In this document: positions 1 through 9,191 of the stretch, one piece after another
How positions within the stretch are numbered: position 1 is the first letter of the stretch
How the letters are laid out: the number at the start of each line of letters is the position of its first letter
Source: Burkholderiales bacterium
Lineage (GTDB): Bacteria > Pseudomonadota > Gammaproteobacteria > Burkholderiales > Burkholderiaceae_C
Direction of reading: 5' to 3'
NCBI GenBank assembly: GCA_016223165.1
Contig: JACRPO010000014.1
Location: forward strand, 107,354 to 171,353
Length of the DNA: 64,000 bases
Position numbers and translations under genes: made by a program
Notes under the pieces: generated by a model
Databases searched by the model: none
What the model saw: only the letters and a program-made list of their open reading frames with translations
Told to the model about the DNA's origin: nothing

Positions 1-1380
1 CAGCACGCGCGGCAGCAGCAGCAGCACGAGCGTCAGCGTCCAGAGCGCCGCGGCGCCCGCGCTGCCGTGCCGCGCCGCCACCGCGAAGCCCAGGCCGATG
101 AAGGCCAGCCAGAGCGGCGCCACGACATAGGAGAACGCCGCCGTGCCGAAGGTGGCGCGGTGCACCGGCCGCCACCCGGGCTCGGCGACCAGGCGCGCGT
201 TCTGCAGGTTGCCCTGGCACCAGCGGCGGTCGCGCTGCAGCTCGTCGAGCAGGTGCGGTGGGTTCTGCTCCCAGCTGCCTGCGAGTTGCGGCGCCAGCCA
301 CACCTCGTAGCCGCCGCGCGACATCATCGCCGCCTCGACGAAGTCGTGCGAGAGGATCTCGCCGGCGAGGCCACCGCGCCCGGGGAGCCTGGAGAGCGCG
401 CAATGCTTCATGAAGGGCTCGACGCGGATGATGGCGTTGTGGCCCCAGTAGTGCGAATCGCCGAGCTGCCAGAAGGCCATGCCGAGGCTGAACAGGCGCC
501 CGGTGACGCGGTTGGCGAACTGTTGCGCGCGCGCGTGCAGCGTGCCGTGGCCGCAGGGCTGCGGCAGCGTCTGCACGATGCCGGCGCGCGGGTGCGCTTC
601 CATCAGCCGCACCAGCTCGACCAGCGTGTCGCCGTGCATCGTGCTGTCGGCGTCGAGCACCACCATGTAGCGGTAATTGCGGCCCCAGCGCCGGCAAAAA
701 TCGGCCAGGTTGCCGGCCTTGCGCTGCACGCGGCGCTGTCGCCAGCGGTAAAAAATGCGGCCACCTTCGCCCACCGCTGCGTCGCCCAGCGCGCGGCGCA
801 ACTCGTCCCAGGCGCGCAGCTCGGCGGCGCGCAGCGCCGGGTCGCTGGTGTCGCTCAGCACGTAGATGTCGAACAGCGACAGCGCGCCCGTCGCCGCCAG
901 CGACTCGCAGGTGGCGCGCAGGCCGCCGAAGACGGTGGCGATGTCCTCGTTGCACACGGGCATGACGACCGCCGTGCGCGCTTCGCGGTGGATGGGCCGG
1001 CGCTCCTCGGGCAGGCGCAGGGCGTGGCCGTCGCCGCGCCACATCACCCAGGCGCCGGTGGCCGCCGTCGCGAAGCCGGTGCCGACCCAGGTGAAGAGCA
1101 GCACCAGCAGCGCGCTGTAGAGCCACGCCGCCACGCCGGCATCGGGAGGCAGCGCCTGCCATTGCACGGCGGCGGCCAGCGTGGCCATCACCGCAACGAG
1201 GGCGGCCAGCACGCCGCGACGGCGCCGCGCCGCGCCGTGCCACGGCGCCTGGTGGGGCGGGACCGGCATGCGCATGCCCGGCCACAGCGCGAACAGCACG
1301 CCGCGCAGCAGGCCGAACCACGGCCGCGGCGTCATCGACGAGCGCCGGATCGGCGGGGCGGTGCGGGAGCTGGCTGTCAT
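1..1380 (-). CDS. opgH: Glucans biosynthesis glucosyltransferase H (C-terminus beyond window)
   Basis: Inner-membrane family-2 glycosyltransferase that makes and exports the beta-1,2-glucan backbone of osmoregulated periplasmic glucans from UDP-glucose. The visible 460 residues hold an N-terminal membrane hairpin (about residues 40-90), a glycosyltransferase core with the acidic motif VVLDADST, a second acidic site near LSHDFVEA, and the acceptor-site signature RDRRW. Later membrane helices begin just before the window edge, so the gene is cut at its 3' end. It starts with ATG four bases after the opgG stop codon, so the two are surely cotranscribed as opgGH. Confidence is high from the motifs and the operon partner. 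Confidence 0.93.
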   Translation of the reverse strand, partial: MTASSRTAPPIRRSSMTPRPWFGLLRGVLFALWPGMRMPVPPHQAPWHGAARRRRGVLAALVAVMATLAAAVQWQALPPDAGVAAWLYSALLVLLFTWVGTGFATAATGAWVMWRGDGHALRLPEERRPIHREARTAVVMPVCNEDIATVFGGLRATCESLAATGALSLFDIYVLSDTSDPALRAAELRAWDELRRALGDAAVGEGGRIFYRWRQRRVQRKAGNLADFCRRWGRNYRYMVVLDADSTMHGDTLVELVRLMEAHPRAGIVQTLPQPCGHGTLHARAQQFANRVTGRLFSLGMAFWQLGDSHYWGHNAIIRVEPFMKHCALSRLPGRGGLAGEILSHDFVEAAMMSRGGYEVWLAPQLAGSWEQNPPHLLDELQRDRRWCQGNLQNARLVAEPGWRPVHRATFGTAAFSYVVAPLWLAFIGLGFAVAARHGSAGAAALWTLTLVLLLLPRVL

Positions 1381-1384
1381 CTCG

Positions 1385-2890
1385 TCACTCCGGGGGCAAG
1401 GCGTATGCCCAGGTCTCGCTGAGCGTGCGTTCGCCGGCCTGCAGGAAGGCGCGCAACTCGACGGCCTGCTTCGGGTCGATGCGCTCGAAGTCGATCGTCA
1501 CGCGCCAGCCGCCCGTGACGGCGTTGGGCTGCGCGATGGCGCGCAGCGCGCGCACGTTGGCGTTGCCGCTGGCGCTGGCGCGCACGGCATCGGCGGGCAG
1601 GCCGGCCAGCGCCGGGCCGACGAAGTCGACATGGAATTGCAGCGCCCCCCGCGGGCGCGGCAGCTTCGGGTCTCGCCAGCCGTGGCCGCGGCGCGACTGC
1701 ACCACCCAGGCGCCGGGCGGCTCGGCGAGGCCGGCGCCGCCGATGTGCACCCGCCAAGCCAGCTCGAGCGGGCGGCCGGGCTCGGGCAGGAGATCGGGCA
1801 CCCACGCCGCGGCGATGTTGTCGTGCGTCTCGTCGGGCGTGCCGAACTGCAGCAATTGCACGCGCCCGGCGCCCCAGTCGCCGAGCGGCTCGACCCAGGC
1901 ACTGGGCCTGCGGTCGTAGCGCGTCTCGAGGTCCTCGTAGCTGGCGAAGACGCGGTCGCGCTGCATGAGGCCGAAGCCGCGCGGCGACGTGGCCGCGAAA
2001 GAAGTGACGAAGACGCCGCGCGGGTTGGAGAGCGGCCGCCAGAGCCACTCGGCGCCCGCCGCCGGGCCTAGCGCCACCTGCAGGCCGTCGGAGTCGTGCA
2101 CCTCGGGGCGGTAGTCATCGGTCGCCGGCTGGTTCTCGCCGGTGAGGAACATGCTCGTGAGCGGCGCGATGCCGAGCTGGTGCACCGGCGCGCGCAGGCG
2201 GATGCGGGCGCGCACGTCCACCGTCGTCGTCGCGCCCGGGCGCACGAGGAACTGGTAGGCGCCGGTGACGCGCGGGCTGTCCAGCAGCGCGTAGAAGCGC
2301 ATCTCGCGCGCGCCCGGCGCAGGCCGCTCGAGCCAGAAGGACGTGAAGGACGGGAACTCCTCGGTCGTGCCGCCCACCATGTCGACGGCCAGGCCGCGCG
2401 CCGAGAGCCCGTAGTGCAGGCCGGCACCGACGGCGCGGAAGTAGCTCGCGCCGAGGAAGACGATCACCTCGTCGCTGTAGGCCGGGCCGTTGAGCGGGAA
2501 GTGCAGGCGCCAGCCCGCCGCGCCCGGCACCGGCAGGCCCGCCGCCTTGCCGTCGTTGCGGAACATCGAGGCCGGCACGGCGATCGGGCGCGCCTCGCCG
2601 CCGACGATCTCGTGCAGGGTCAGCGGCTGCTGGAAGGTGCGCCCCAGCGGCAGGAAGTGCACCTGGAACGGCGAGCCCGTGTCGCGCCACAGCGCCTTGT
2701 CGGGCACGAAACGAACGCTGCGATATTCGTCGTAGCTCAGCGCCGCCAGGCGCGCGTTGCCGGCCGGGGGCTGGTAGGGGCGCGCGGCCAGCGCCTCGGC
2801 CTCGCGCGCCACGTCCTCGAAGCCGAAGGCCCCCGCGCCCGACACGAAGAACGCCGCCGCCGATGCGGCGAGCAGGCGCCGCAGCTCGGG
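1385..2890 (-). CDS. opgG: Glucan biosynthesis protein G, periplasmic
   Basis: Periplasmic protein needed to build or branch osmoregulated periplasmic glucans. The family shows in the N-terminal FEDVAREAEALAARPY segment that follows a signal peptide, and in the two beta-sandwich domains that fill the rest. I chose GTG at 2890, which gives 501 residues and places a typical signal peptide (RRLLAASAAAFFVSGAGA) at the very start. A TTG at 3010 would give 541 residues with an unlikely 40-residue lead, and neither start has a clear ribosome binding site. It is the first gene of the opgGH pair. Confidence 0.9.
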   Translation of the reverse strand, partial: PELRRLLAASAAAFFVSGAGAFGFEDVAREAEALAARPYQPPAGNARLAALSYDEYRSVRFVPDKALWRDTGSPFQVHFLPLGRTFQQPLTLHEIVGGEARPIAVPASMFRNDGKAAGLPVPGAAGWRLHFPLNGPAYSDEVIVFLGASYFRAVGAGLHYGLSARGLAVDMVGGTTEEFPSFTSFWLERPAPGAREMRFYALLDSPRVTGAYQFLVRPGATTTVDVRARIRLRAPVHQLGIAPLTSMFLTGENQPATDDYRPEVHDSDGLQVALGPAAGAEWLWRPLSNPRGVFVTSFAATSPRGFGLMQRDRVFASYEDLETRYDRRPSAWVEPLGDWGAGRVQLLQFGTPDETHDNIAAAWVPDLLPEPGRPLELAWRVHIGGAGLAEPPGAWVVQSRRGHGWRDPKLPRPRGALQFHVDFVGPALAGLPADAVRASASGNANVRALRAIAQPNAVTGGWRVTIDFERIDPKQAVELRAFLQAGERTLSETWAYALPPE

Positions 2891-3370
2891 CACGGCAGTG
2901 AAGCGCGCCGAGGGACCACGGGGAATGCAGCGGAGGGTATGGACAAGGGGATTCGGCACGGTTCGAGGGCGATCACAAGCGCTTCCGGCAGCGGAAGAGA
3001 ACGCTCGCAAGGGCCATGCCGAATGACAACGCCACGGCCGAGCCCGGGAAACAGAGTGTGACCGCTGGCCGGGGTGGCGAGGGCACGCGAAGGGCCGGCA
3101 TGGTGCCGGCTCGGCGTGAAACCGCGGTGCCGTAGGGCTATTCAGCCGGGCACGCGAATTGCCTCGCCGGCAAGAATGACCGGCACCGGCGACGGCACGG
3201 TGCCTTCGCGCGCGGCATGAAGAGCCTGCCGGCGCACGTGCGCCGCGCCCGACGCCCGTGCCGCTCGGGCTCGGTGGTCTGGCGCGGCGGGACGCCGCTC
3301 AATGCGGGTCGAGTGCGCGCGGCGAGAGGGCGGGTTCAGCGCGCAGATTCAGCGCGTGGGCCGGGCGCGT
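2891..3370. other. Intergenic stretch upstream of opgG
   Basis: About 480 bases with no supported gene. It probably holds the opgGH promoter at its left end. The overlapping reading frames here are low-complexity, arginine-rich products of high GC. I see no RNA gene, clear hairpin terminator or repeat. Confidence 0.5.
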
Positions 3371-3739
3371 TCAGCGCGCCGCGATCATCGTGCCGGCCTG
3401 GCGCCCGCGCTGGCGCGACAGGGCGAACGAGCCGCTGTCTTCACCCATCAACGCGGCCGTCGCGGCGCGGTCGGCGCCGAGCACTTCGGCCTGCACGGCG
3501 GCGCGCGACTTGGTGCTCTTGGCCGCGGCCATGTGGTTGTAGGTGGTGGACCACACGCGCATCGAACCGTCGCGCCGGGCCTGGGCCAGTTCCGACTGCA
3601 CTTCGGCGCGCGTGGCGCTGCTCGCGGCCGCTTGCGGATATTCGTACGTCGCTTCCTGGGCGAATGCGGGGCTGCCGGCGAAGCCGATGGCGGCGAGCGT
3701 GGTGGTGGCGACGACTTGGGAGAGGGAGAGCTTGTTCAT
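3371..3739 (-). CDS. DUF4148 domain-containing secreted protein
   Basis: Small secreted protein of 122 residues, of the DUF4148 type common in Burkholderiales. It has a signal peptide ending at about AFAQ, then a DUF4148 helix with the pattern TRAEVQSELAQARRDGS. The ATG at 3739 was chosen over an upstream in-frame codon because the signal peptide begins there and AAGG lies just upstream. The function of the family is not known. It stands alone, separated from both neighbours by more than 170 bases. Confidence 0.82.
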   Translation of the reverse strand: MNKLSLSQVVATTTLAAIGFAGSPAFAQEATYEYPQAAASSATRAEVQSELAQARRDGSMRVWSTTYNHMAAAKSTKSRAAVQAEVLGADRAATAALMGEDSGSFALSRQRGRQAGTMIAAR

Positions 3740-3913
3740 GGTCTTGCCTTCGTGAGTGGGTTGAACGTCCTGCATCGACGTGAAGGCATTGTTCGAAGCG
3801 CGCCCGCGGCCTGGCGAACACGAGGATTACAAATCGGTCATCTTGGACCGTGCGGCGTAAGGTCCGCGCAAGGCGCGACGCGCGCCCGAGGCGGGATCGT
3901 CAGGACGCGTGCG

Positions 3914-6775
3914 TCATCGCCGCAGCCACCACGCCGCCGCCTCGCCCCGCGACTGCAGCGCCAGCTTGTCGAGGATGTTGGCGACATGCCGCTTCACCGT
4001 GTGCGGGCTGATGTCGAGCGCACGCGCGATGAGCTTGTTGCTCTGGCCCCGGGCCATCAGCTCCAGCACCTCGAGCTCGCGCGCGCTGAGGGCGATCGCA
4101 CCCGCCGGTGGCGCGGCGGGCCAGGGCACTTCGGCCGATGCAGGTGCCGTGGCCGCGGGGGTCGATGCCGGCACCGTCGGCGCGGTCCGCCCGTCCGCGC
4201 GGGCGTCGCGCTCGTCGGCGGCCGGCGGCCGCAGGCGCGCCGCCAGTGCCGAGAGCTCGGCGAGCGCCCGCGCCAGGTCACCCGCCAGCTGCGCCGCGAG
4301 GCCCTCGCTCAGCGCCTGCAGCACCGACGGGCCGGCCATCAGGGCATAGCCCGGCGAGGACTCGTCGCGCATGCGTTCGAACGCCGGGCGCGCCATGCGC
4401 GCCGCGGCATCGGCGTCGCCTGCGCGCAGCCAGGCATGGGCGCCGCGCAGCTGCAGCTCCACCGCATGCGCATGCACGTCCATCGTCGCGAGGCGGGGCT
4501 CGAGCTGCGCGAAGAGCTGCGCCGCCTCGGGCCAGCGGCCGGCCGCGGCGGCGTGGCGCGCGCGCACGGCGATGGCGCGGCCGTTCTGGTGCTCGGCGCT
4601 GCGCAGCGGGTCTTCCTTCAGCCACTCGGCCCAGCGCTCGAGCACCGGCGGCGCTTCGCCGAGCAGGTGGCTGATGCGCACGCCGTAGACGGCGAGGTGG
4701 TGCTGCCACAGGCGCCGGCGGTCGGGCGCGGCATCGAGGTTGCGCTCGCGCAGGGCCTCCAGGCGCGCGCGCACCTCGCCGGCGCGGCCGCTGATCGCGC
4801 CCTCGATGAGGCGGAACATCTGCACCGTGATGTCGGTCTCGCCCGAGCAGGCGAGCCAGCGCTGGTCGTCCTCGGCGGCGCGCGCCGCCTCGCGCGCCGC
4901 CTCGACGCGGCCGGCCCACAGGTGGCCGTAGGCCTGCAGCATCAGGATGTCGGCGCGCAGCGCCAGCGGCTGGCCACGCAGCTGCAGCGTCGCGCCGTCG
5001 ACGTAGCGCTGCATCTGCCGCCGCATGCCCGGCAGCGTGCCCCAGTTCGCCGCCGGCACGCACTCCCACCACTCGTAGAGGGTGGCGCCGGCCTCGAGCG
5101 AGTCGAGCACCTCGCCGTACAGGTGCTGCACCTCCCGATGCTGGCCGCGGCGGAAGTGCTGCGTCGCGTCGGAGATGAGCAGCAGGCGCCGCGCGCTCGG
5201 CTCGAGCGGCTGGGCGCGCAGCTGCGCGATCAGCGCCTCGGAGGCCTCGTTGCGGTCGGCCACGTACAAGGCCATGGCGTGCACGGCCTGCGTGCGCTCG
5301 CGCGCCTTGCGCTGGCGCGGCGTCTCCTCGCTCGCTGCCGGCAGCGCCGCCACGTGCGCGCCGTGCCGGGCCACCGCATCCCAGTCCCAGCGCAGCAGCG
5401 CGGCGCCGGCGGCCAGCGCTGCCAGCACCACAGAGCGATCGCGCCAGCCGGCGTCGAACTGCGCCAGCATGCGCTCGACATCGCCCGGACCCTCGTGCAG
5501 GAAGAGCGCCGGCGCGGCGTCGTCGAGTGCCTCCTCGGCGCCGGCCCAGTCGCCGGCCTGCAGCAGGTAGCCGACGCGGCGCAGCGGGTCGGGCTCGCCG
5601 GCCGCGGCGCGATGAAGCAGCGCGGCCAGCTCACCCGGCAAGCGCTGCTGCAGGCGCGCCTGCAAGGCGTCGCGGAAGAGGTCGTGCAGCACGAGCGTGC
5701 GCTCGCGCGCCTGCAGCGGCGTGGCGAAGAGGGCACGGCGCTCGATCTCGTCCAGCCGCAGCGCGGCGTGGCGGTCGCCGCTCACCGCCGCCGCGCGTGC
5801 CGCGGTGAGCTCGGGCAGCACCGAGCAGCGCAGCAGGAAGTCGTGCAGTTCGGCGGGCAGCGCGTCGAGCACTTCGCTCGCGAGGTAGTCGAAGAGGTAG
5901 CGCTCGCCGAGCGCGCGCGCGGCCAGGCCGGGGCGCGTCTGCTGCGCCAGCAGGGCCAGGCGCAGCCCCGCCGGCCAGCCCTGCGTGCGCTCGTGCAGCG
6001 AGGGGCCGGCGGGGCCGTTTCCGCCATTTCCATCGCCTGCGCCATCTGCACCATCGGCGCCACCTGCACCCTCTGCGCCACTGGCACGACCTGCGCCCCT
6101 GGCGCCACTCGCATCGAGCCCGGCGCTCGCCAGCAGCTCGGCGCTCTCGGCTTCGCTGAAGCGCAGCGCCTCGGGGCCGACCTCGGCCAGTTCGCCCGCG
6201 GCACGCAGGCGCGCCAGCGCCAACGGCGGCGCCTCGCGGCTGGTGAGCACGAGGCACCACTGGCGCGGCAGGCGCTCGATGAGCAGGTCTCCCAGGCCGA
6301 TGAGGTCGGCGTTGCGCACGCGATGCAGGTCCTCCATCACGATGACGCCGTGCGCGGCGTCGGCATGGGCCAGCGCCGTGAGCAGCTCCTCCACGGCCCG
6401 CCGCGCCGCCGCCGTGCCCTGGTGCATCTGCCCCACCAGCGCATCGGGCAGCGTGCGCCAGGGCAGGTCGTAGGGTTCGAGCGCCGCGGCCAGGCAGGCG
6501 AAGAGGCGCGCCGCATCGTCGTCGGCGTCGAGCGACACCCAGGCCAGCGCCGAGCCCTCCTCCTCCAGCCGGCGGGCCAGGGCGGCGAGCGCGCTCGTCT
6601 TGCCGTAGCCCGCCGGCGCCTGCAGCAGCACGACGCGCTGCTGCCGCGTCGCCGCGAGCAGCCGCTCGTCGAGCGCCGGCCGCTCGATGCGCTGCGCGCG
6701 CGGTTGCGCCGGCTGGATCTTGGTGGCCGCGAAGCGGGTGATCGGGCTGCGGGTCTGGGCTCGGGTCTCGGTCAC
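3914..6775 (-). CDS. MalT-like LuxR-family transcriptional regulator (LAL type)
   Basis: Large ATP-binding regulator of 953 residues. It has an AAA-type STAND ATPase at the N-terminus (Walker A APAGYGKT at residues 53-60, Walker B-like VIVMEDLHRV), a long helical repeat region, and a LuxR/GerE helix-turn-helix in the last 60 residues (LSARELEVLELMARGQSNK). This is the layout of MalT and AlkS, which bind an inducer in the helical part and activate transcription as oligomers. The inducer and targets cannot be read from the sequence. A glycine/alanine/aspartate-rich insert near residues 220-255 is encoded by a degenerate short tandem repeat (about 6010-6115). Confidence 0.88.
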   Translation of the reverse strand: MTETRAQTRSPITRFAATKIQPAQPRAQRIERPALDERLLAATRQQRVVLLQAPAGYGKTSALAALARRLEEEGSALAWVSLDADDDAARLFACLAAALEPYDLPWRTLPDALVGQMHQGTAAARRAVEELLTALAHADAAHGVIVMEDLHRVRNADLIGLGDLLIERLPRQWCLVLTSREAPPLALARLRAAGELAEVGPEALRFSEAESAELLASAGLDASGARGAGRASGAEGAGGADGADGAGDGNGGNGPAGPSLHERTQGWPAGLRLALLAQQTRPGLAARALGERYLFDYLASEVLDALPAELHDFLLRCSVLPELTAARAAAVSGDRHAALRLDEIERRALFATPLQARERTLVLHDLFRDALQARLQQRLPGELAALLHRAAAGEPDPLRRVGYLLQAGDWAGAEEALDDAAPALFLHEGPGDVERMLAQFDAGWRDRSVVLAALAAGAALLRWDWDAVARHGAHVAALPAASEETPRQRKARERTQAVHAMALYVADRNEASEALIAQLRAQPLEPSARRLLLISDATQHFRRGQHREVQHLYGEVLDSLEAGATLYEWWECVPAANWGTLPGMRRQMQRYVDGATLQLRGQPLALRADILMLQAYGHLWAGRVEAAREAARAAEDDQRWLACSGETDITVQMFRLIEGAISGRAGEVRARLEALRERNLDAAPDRRRLWQHHLAVYGVRISHLLGEAPPVLERWAEWLKEDPLRSAEHQNGRAIAVRARHAAAAGRWPEAAQLFAQLEPRLATMDVHAHAVELQLRGAHAWLRAGDADAAARMARPAFERMRDESSPGYALMAGPSVLQALSEGLAAQLAGDLARALAELSALAARLRPPAADERDARADGRTAPTVPASTPAATAPASAEVPWPAAPPAGAIALSARELEVLELMARGQSNKLIARALDISPHTVKRHVANILDKLALQSRGEAAAWWLRR

Positions 6776-6823
6776 GGCAGCGATCGTATCGGCGCCCGCT
6801 CCCGGGTCCGCGACGCAGCCGCC

Positions 6824-7261
6824 CTACTCCTTCACCGCCCCGCGCAGCGCCTTCACCTGGCCGCGTTGCACCTTGGCCTCGACGCGCCGGCGCTTCGAGG
6901 CGCGCGTCGGCTTCGTCGCCCGCCGCGGCTTGGGCACGTGCGCGGCGGCGGCGATCATCTCGGTGAGGCGCTCGATCGCCTCCTGCCGGTTCATCTCCAG
7001 GCTGCGGTGCGACTGCGCCTTGATGACGACGACGCCCTCGCGGCTGATGCGCGCGTCGGCGCCCGCCAGCAGGCGCTGCTTCACCGCCTCGGGCAGCGAC
7101 GAGGCGGGCACGTCGTAGCGCAGGTGCACGGCGTTGGACACCTTGTTCACGTTCTGCCCGCCGGCGCCCTGCGCGCGCACGGCGCTGAACTGCATCTCGC
7201 TCTCGAGCGGGATGGGCGGCCAACCGGGCGGCGCCGCGGTGTCGTTATCCGTCGGGATCAT
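6824..7261 (-). CDS. arfB: Alternative ribosome-rescue factor / peptidyl-tRNA hydrolase ArfB
   Basis: Release-factor-like protein that frees stalled ribosomes without a stop codon by hydrolysing the peptidyl-tRNA. The catalytic GGQ sits at residues 34-36 within AQGAGGQNVNKV. The basic C-terminal tail that enters the mRNA channel is present (from about residue 108, rich in Arg and Lys). The length of 145 residues is typical and the start at 7261 fits the family. No operon partner is evident; the next gene upstream is divergent. Confidence 0.95.
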   Translation of the reverse strand: MIPTDNDTAAPPGWPPIPLESEMQFSAVRAQGAGGQNVNKVSNAVHLRYDVPASSLPEAVKQRLLAGADARISREGVVVIKAQSHRSLEMNRQEAIERLTEMIAAAAHVPKPRRATKPTRASKRRRVEAKVQRGQVKALRGAVKE

Positions 7262-7383
7262 CGGCTCCTGTCAACGAGGGAATTCGACGCGCCCGGTCAC
7301 AACCGCCCGGTCGTGGCCGGCACCCGCCGGGTTCTACTACGCGGTGAGGCGAAAGCGACCTGCCCGCAACAAGGAGAACCCCC

Positions 7384-8655
7384 GTGGCGATACCCAGCAA
7401 GGCGAAATGGCTCGACGAGACGAGCCGCAACCTCTTCCGCCCGCGCAGCCCCGAGCTGAAGCTGGTGGACGAGGCGATCGGCCAGTACGAGCGCAGCCCC
7501 ACGCCCGCCGCCATGGGCAAGATCAAGCTCACCTTCGAGGCCTGGAAACGCGCCAAGGGGCCGGGCTGGCACGCCAACGAGCGCAACCGCAGCTTCGCCA
7601 TGACGCAGCTGGAAGCCGACATGATGCTCGTGCAGGCGGTGCGCTTCACGCCGCAGGAATTGCAGGCGCTGGCCTTCGTCGCGCAGCAGCGCAAGCAGGC
7701 GATCCGCGCGCTCTTCGCCGGCAAGGAGGTCGTGTTCAAGGGGCCGACGAGCCCCAGGCAGGCCCTGCAGTCGGCCGTCGACGAGGTCAAGGGCAAGGGC
7801 GCGGAGGCCGCGCAGTGGATGCGCTCGGTGGGCAAGGCGCCGCCGGCCGACGGCGCGCGCATCGTGCGCGACAAGCTCGAGGAGATGGCGCGGGGCATCT
7901 TCAACGTCGACACGCTCTCCTCGCTCGGCGACCTCTCCGGCTTCGTGCTCGGCATCATCGCGCAGTGCGGCGTCAGCGTGGCGCCGGTGGTGGGCCACGT
8001 GAAGGACGGCTACGACCTCATCGTCGGCTGGGGCAAGGTCGGCCTGGCGCTGCACGAGCGGCACGGCATCGGCCGGCGCGCCTACGCCATCGACACCGGC
8101 GCGCCGACGGCGGCCTTCAACGCGCTGAAGAGGTGCCTCGCCGACGAGGCCAGGATGCAGGCCGGCGAGGCGACGATCGCCACCACGTCGTTCGCGCTCA
8201 AGACCGGGCTCGTCTTCGCCGACGGGGGTGCGGTGAGCGGGCCGGTGGTGGGCGCGCTGAAGGCGGTGGCGCAGGTCTCGCTCAAGCTCTATGCGCTCGC
8301 CGCCGAACGCGAGGCGACGCAGCGGGCCAACCAGATCCTGCGCGACGGCCCGCTCGACATCAACCTGTTCAAGACCTACCCGCTGCTCGGCTGCTACATG
8401 CTGACGAGCGCGACGCTCTCCGACCTGATCCCGATCGAGAGCTTCGGCCAGCCGGCCTGGATGGACTACGTCGAGACGCTGAAGAAGCGCGGCTACGACG
8501 GCATCTACGAATCGGCCGCCGGGCTCATCGAGAGCTCGCCGTGGGAGATCCGCGGCATGCCCAAGCGGCCCGTGAAGGGCGGCGGCATCGGCCTCGGCGG
8601 CACGGCCGTGCCCGGGCTGGCCGGCGACCTGATGGGCGACGTCTTCAAGTTCTGA
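7384..8655 (+). CDS. Conserved-looking protein of unknown function, 423 residues
   Basis: I do not recognise this protein. It starts at GTG 7384 behind a strong AAGGAG at 7371-7376. It is alpha-helical in character, with no signal peptide. A moderately hydrophobic stretch near residues 180-205 (LSGFVLGIIAQCGVSVAPVVG) could be a membrane-inserting or buried helix. The C-terminus is glycine-rich (GGGIGLGGTAVPGLAGDLMG). Codon use is like its chromosomal neighbours. The stop codon directly abuts that of the convergent TerB-like gene. Confidence 0.75.
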   Translation: MAIPSKAKWLDETSRNLFRPRSPELKLVDEAIGQYERSPTPAAMGKIKLTFEAWKRAKGPGWHANERNRSFAMTQLEADMMLVQAVRFTPQELQALAFVAQQRKQAIRALFAGKEVVFKGPTSPRQALQSAVDEVKGKGAEAAQWMRSVGKAPPADGARIVRDKLEEMARGIFNVDTLSSLGDLSGFVLGIIAQCGVSVAPVVGHVKDGYDLIVGWGKVGLALHERHGIGRRAYAIDTGAPTAAFNALKRCLADEARMQAGEATIATTSFALKTGLVFADGGAVSGPVVGALKAVAQVSLKLYALAAEREATQRANQILRDGPLDINLFKTYPLLGCYMLTSATLSDLIPIESFGQPAWMDYVETLKKRGYDGIYESAAGLIESSPWEIRGMPKRPVKGGGIGLGGTAVPGLAGDLMGDVFKF

Positions 8656-9114
8656 TCACTGCGCCGCCTGCGCGCGCATGCGCGCATGCACGTAGGCGCC
8701 CTGCGGCACGTGCAGGAGGTCGGCGACGCGCCACAGCACATGCCGTTCGTGCTCGCTCAGGTGGCCGTCGGCATAGGCGACGCGCCACATGTGCTCGATC
8801 ATCGCGATCTTCTGCGCCATCTCGAAGCGCTCGTTGATGCGCGAGGTGAAGGCGAAGAGGTCGGTGGCGTCACGCGCCGTGCGCTCGGCCAGTTCGGCCA
8901 GGCGCGCCGCCTCGTCGTCGGCGAGCGAGAACTTGGCGCGCAGCGCCGCCAGCACCGCCTCGCGCTCGCCGGGGTGGAAGCTGGCGTCGGCGCGCATCAC
9001 CTCCACCAGCATCACCGCCGTGGCCAGCTGCAGCGCATGCTGCTCGGCGCCCGGGTCGGCGCCGGGGGCCGGCGGCAGCAAGCTGTCGAAGAGGTCCTTG
9101 AGGGTCTGCAGCAC
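8656..9114 (-). CDS. TerB-family (tellurite-resistance type) protein
   Basis: All-helical cytoplasmic protein of 152 residues with the TerB/DjlA-like domain. Diagnostic segments are LVEVMRADASFHPGEREAV and VAYADGHLSEHERHVLWRVADLLHV, with the paired acidic loops (DASFHPGE, DGHLSEHE) expected to bind metal. The GTG start at 9114 fits the domain boundary. Despite the family name, a role in tellurite resistance is not implied, because no terC/D/Z genes are nearby. Confidence 0.85.
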   Translation of the reverse strand: MLQTLKDLFDSLLPPAPGADPGAEQHALQLATAVMLVEVMRADASFHPGEREAVLAALRAKFSLADDEAARLAELAERTARDATDLFAFTSRINERFEMAQKIAMIEHMWRVAYADGHLSEHERHVLWRVADLLHVPQGAYVHARMRAQAAQ

Positions 9115-9191
9115 GCGCCGATGATGGCATGGGCCGGCGCCGGCGTGCCGCACGCGCCACGCAACGCACCACGCCACACGCCGGGTACCCG

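Noticed and set aside
3302..7459. Open frame of 1385 codons on the plus strand
   Set aside because: It lies opposite the MalT-like regulator and arfB, is rich in Arg, Ala, Gly and His, and has no recognisable domain. It is a shadow of high-GC codon use.
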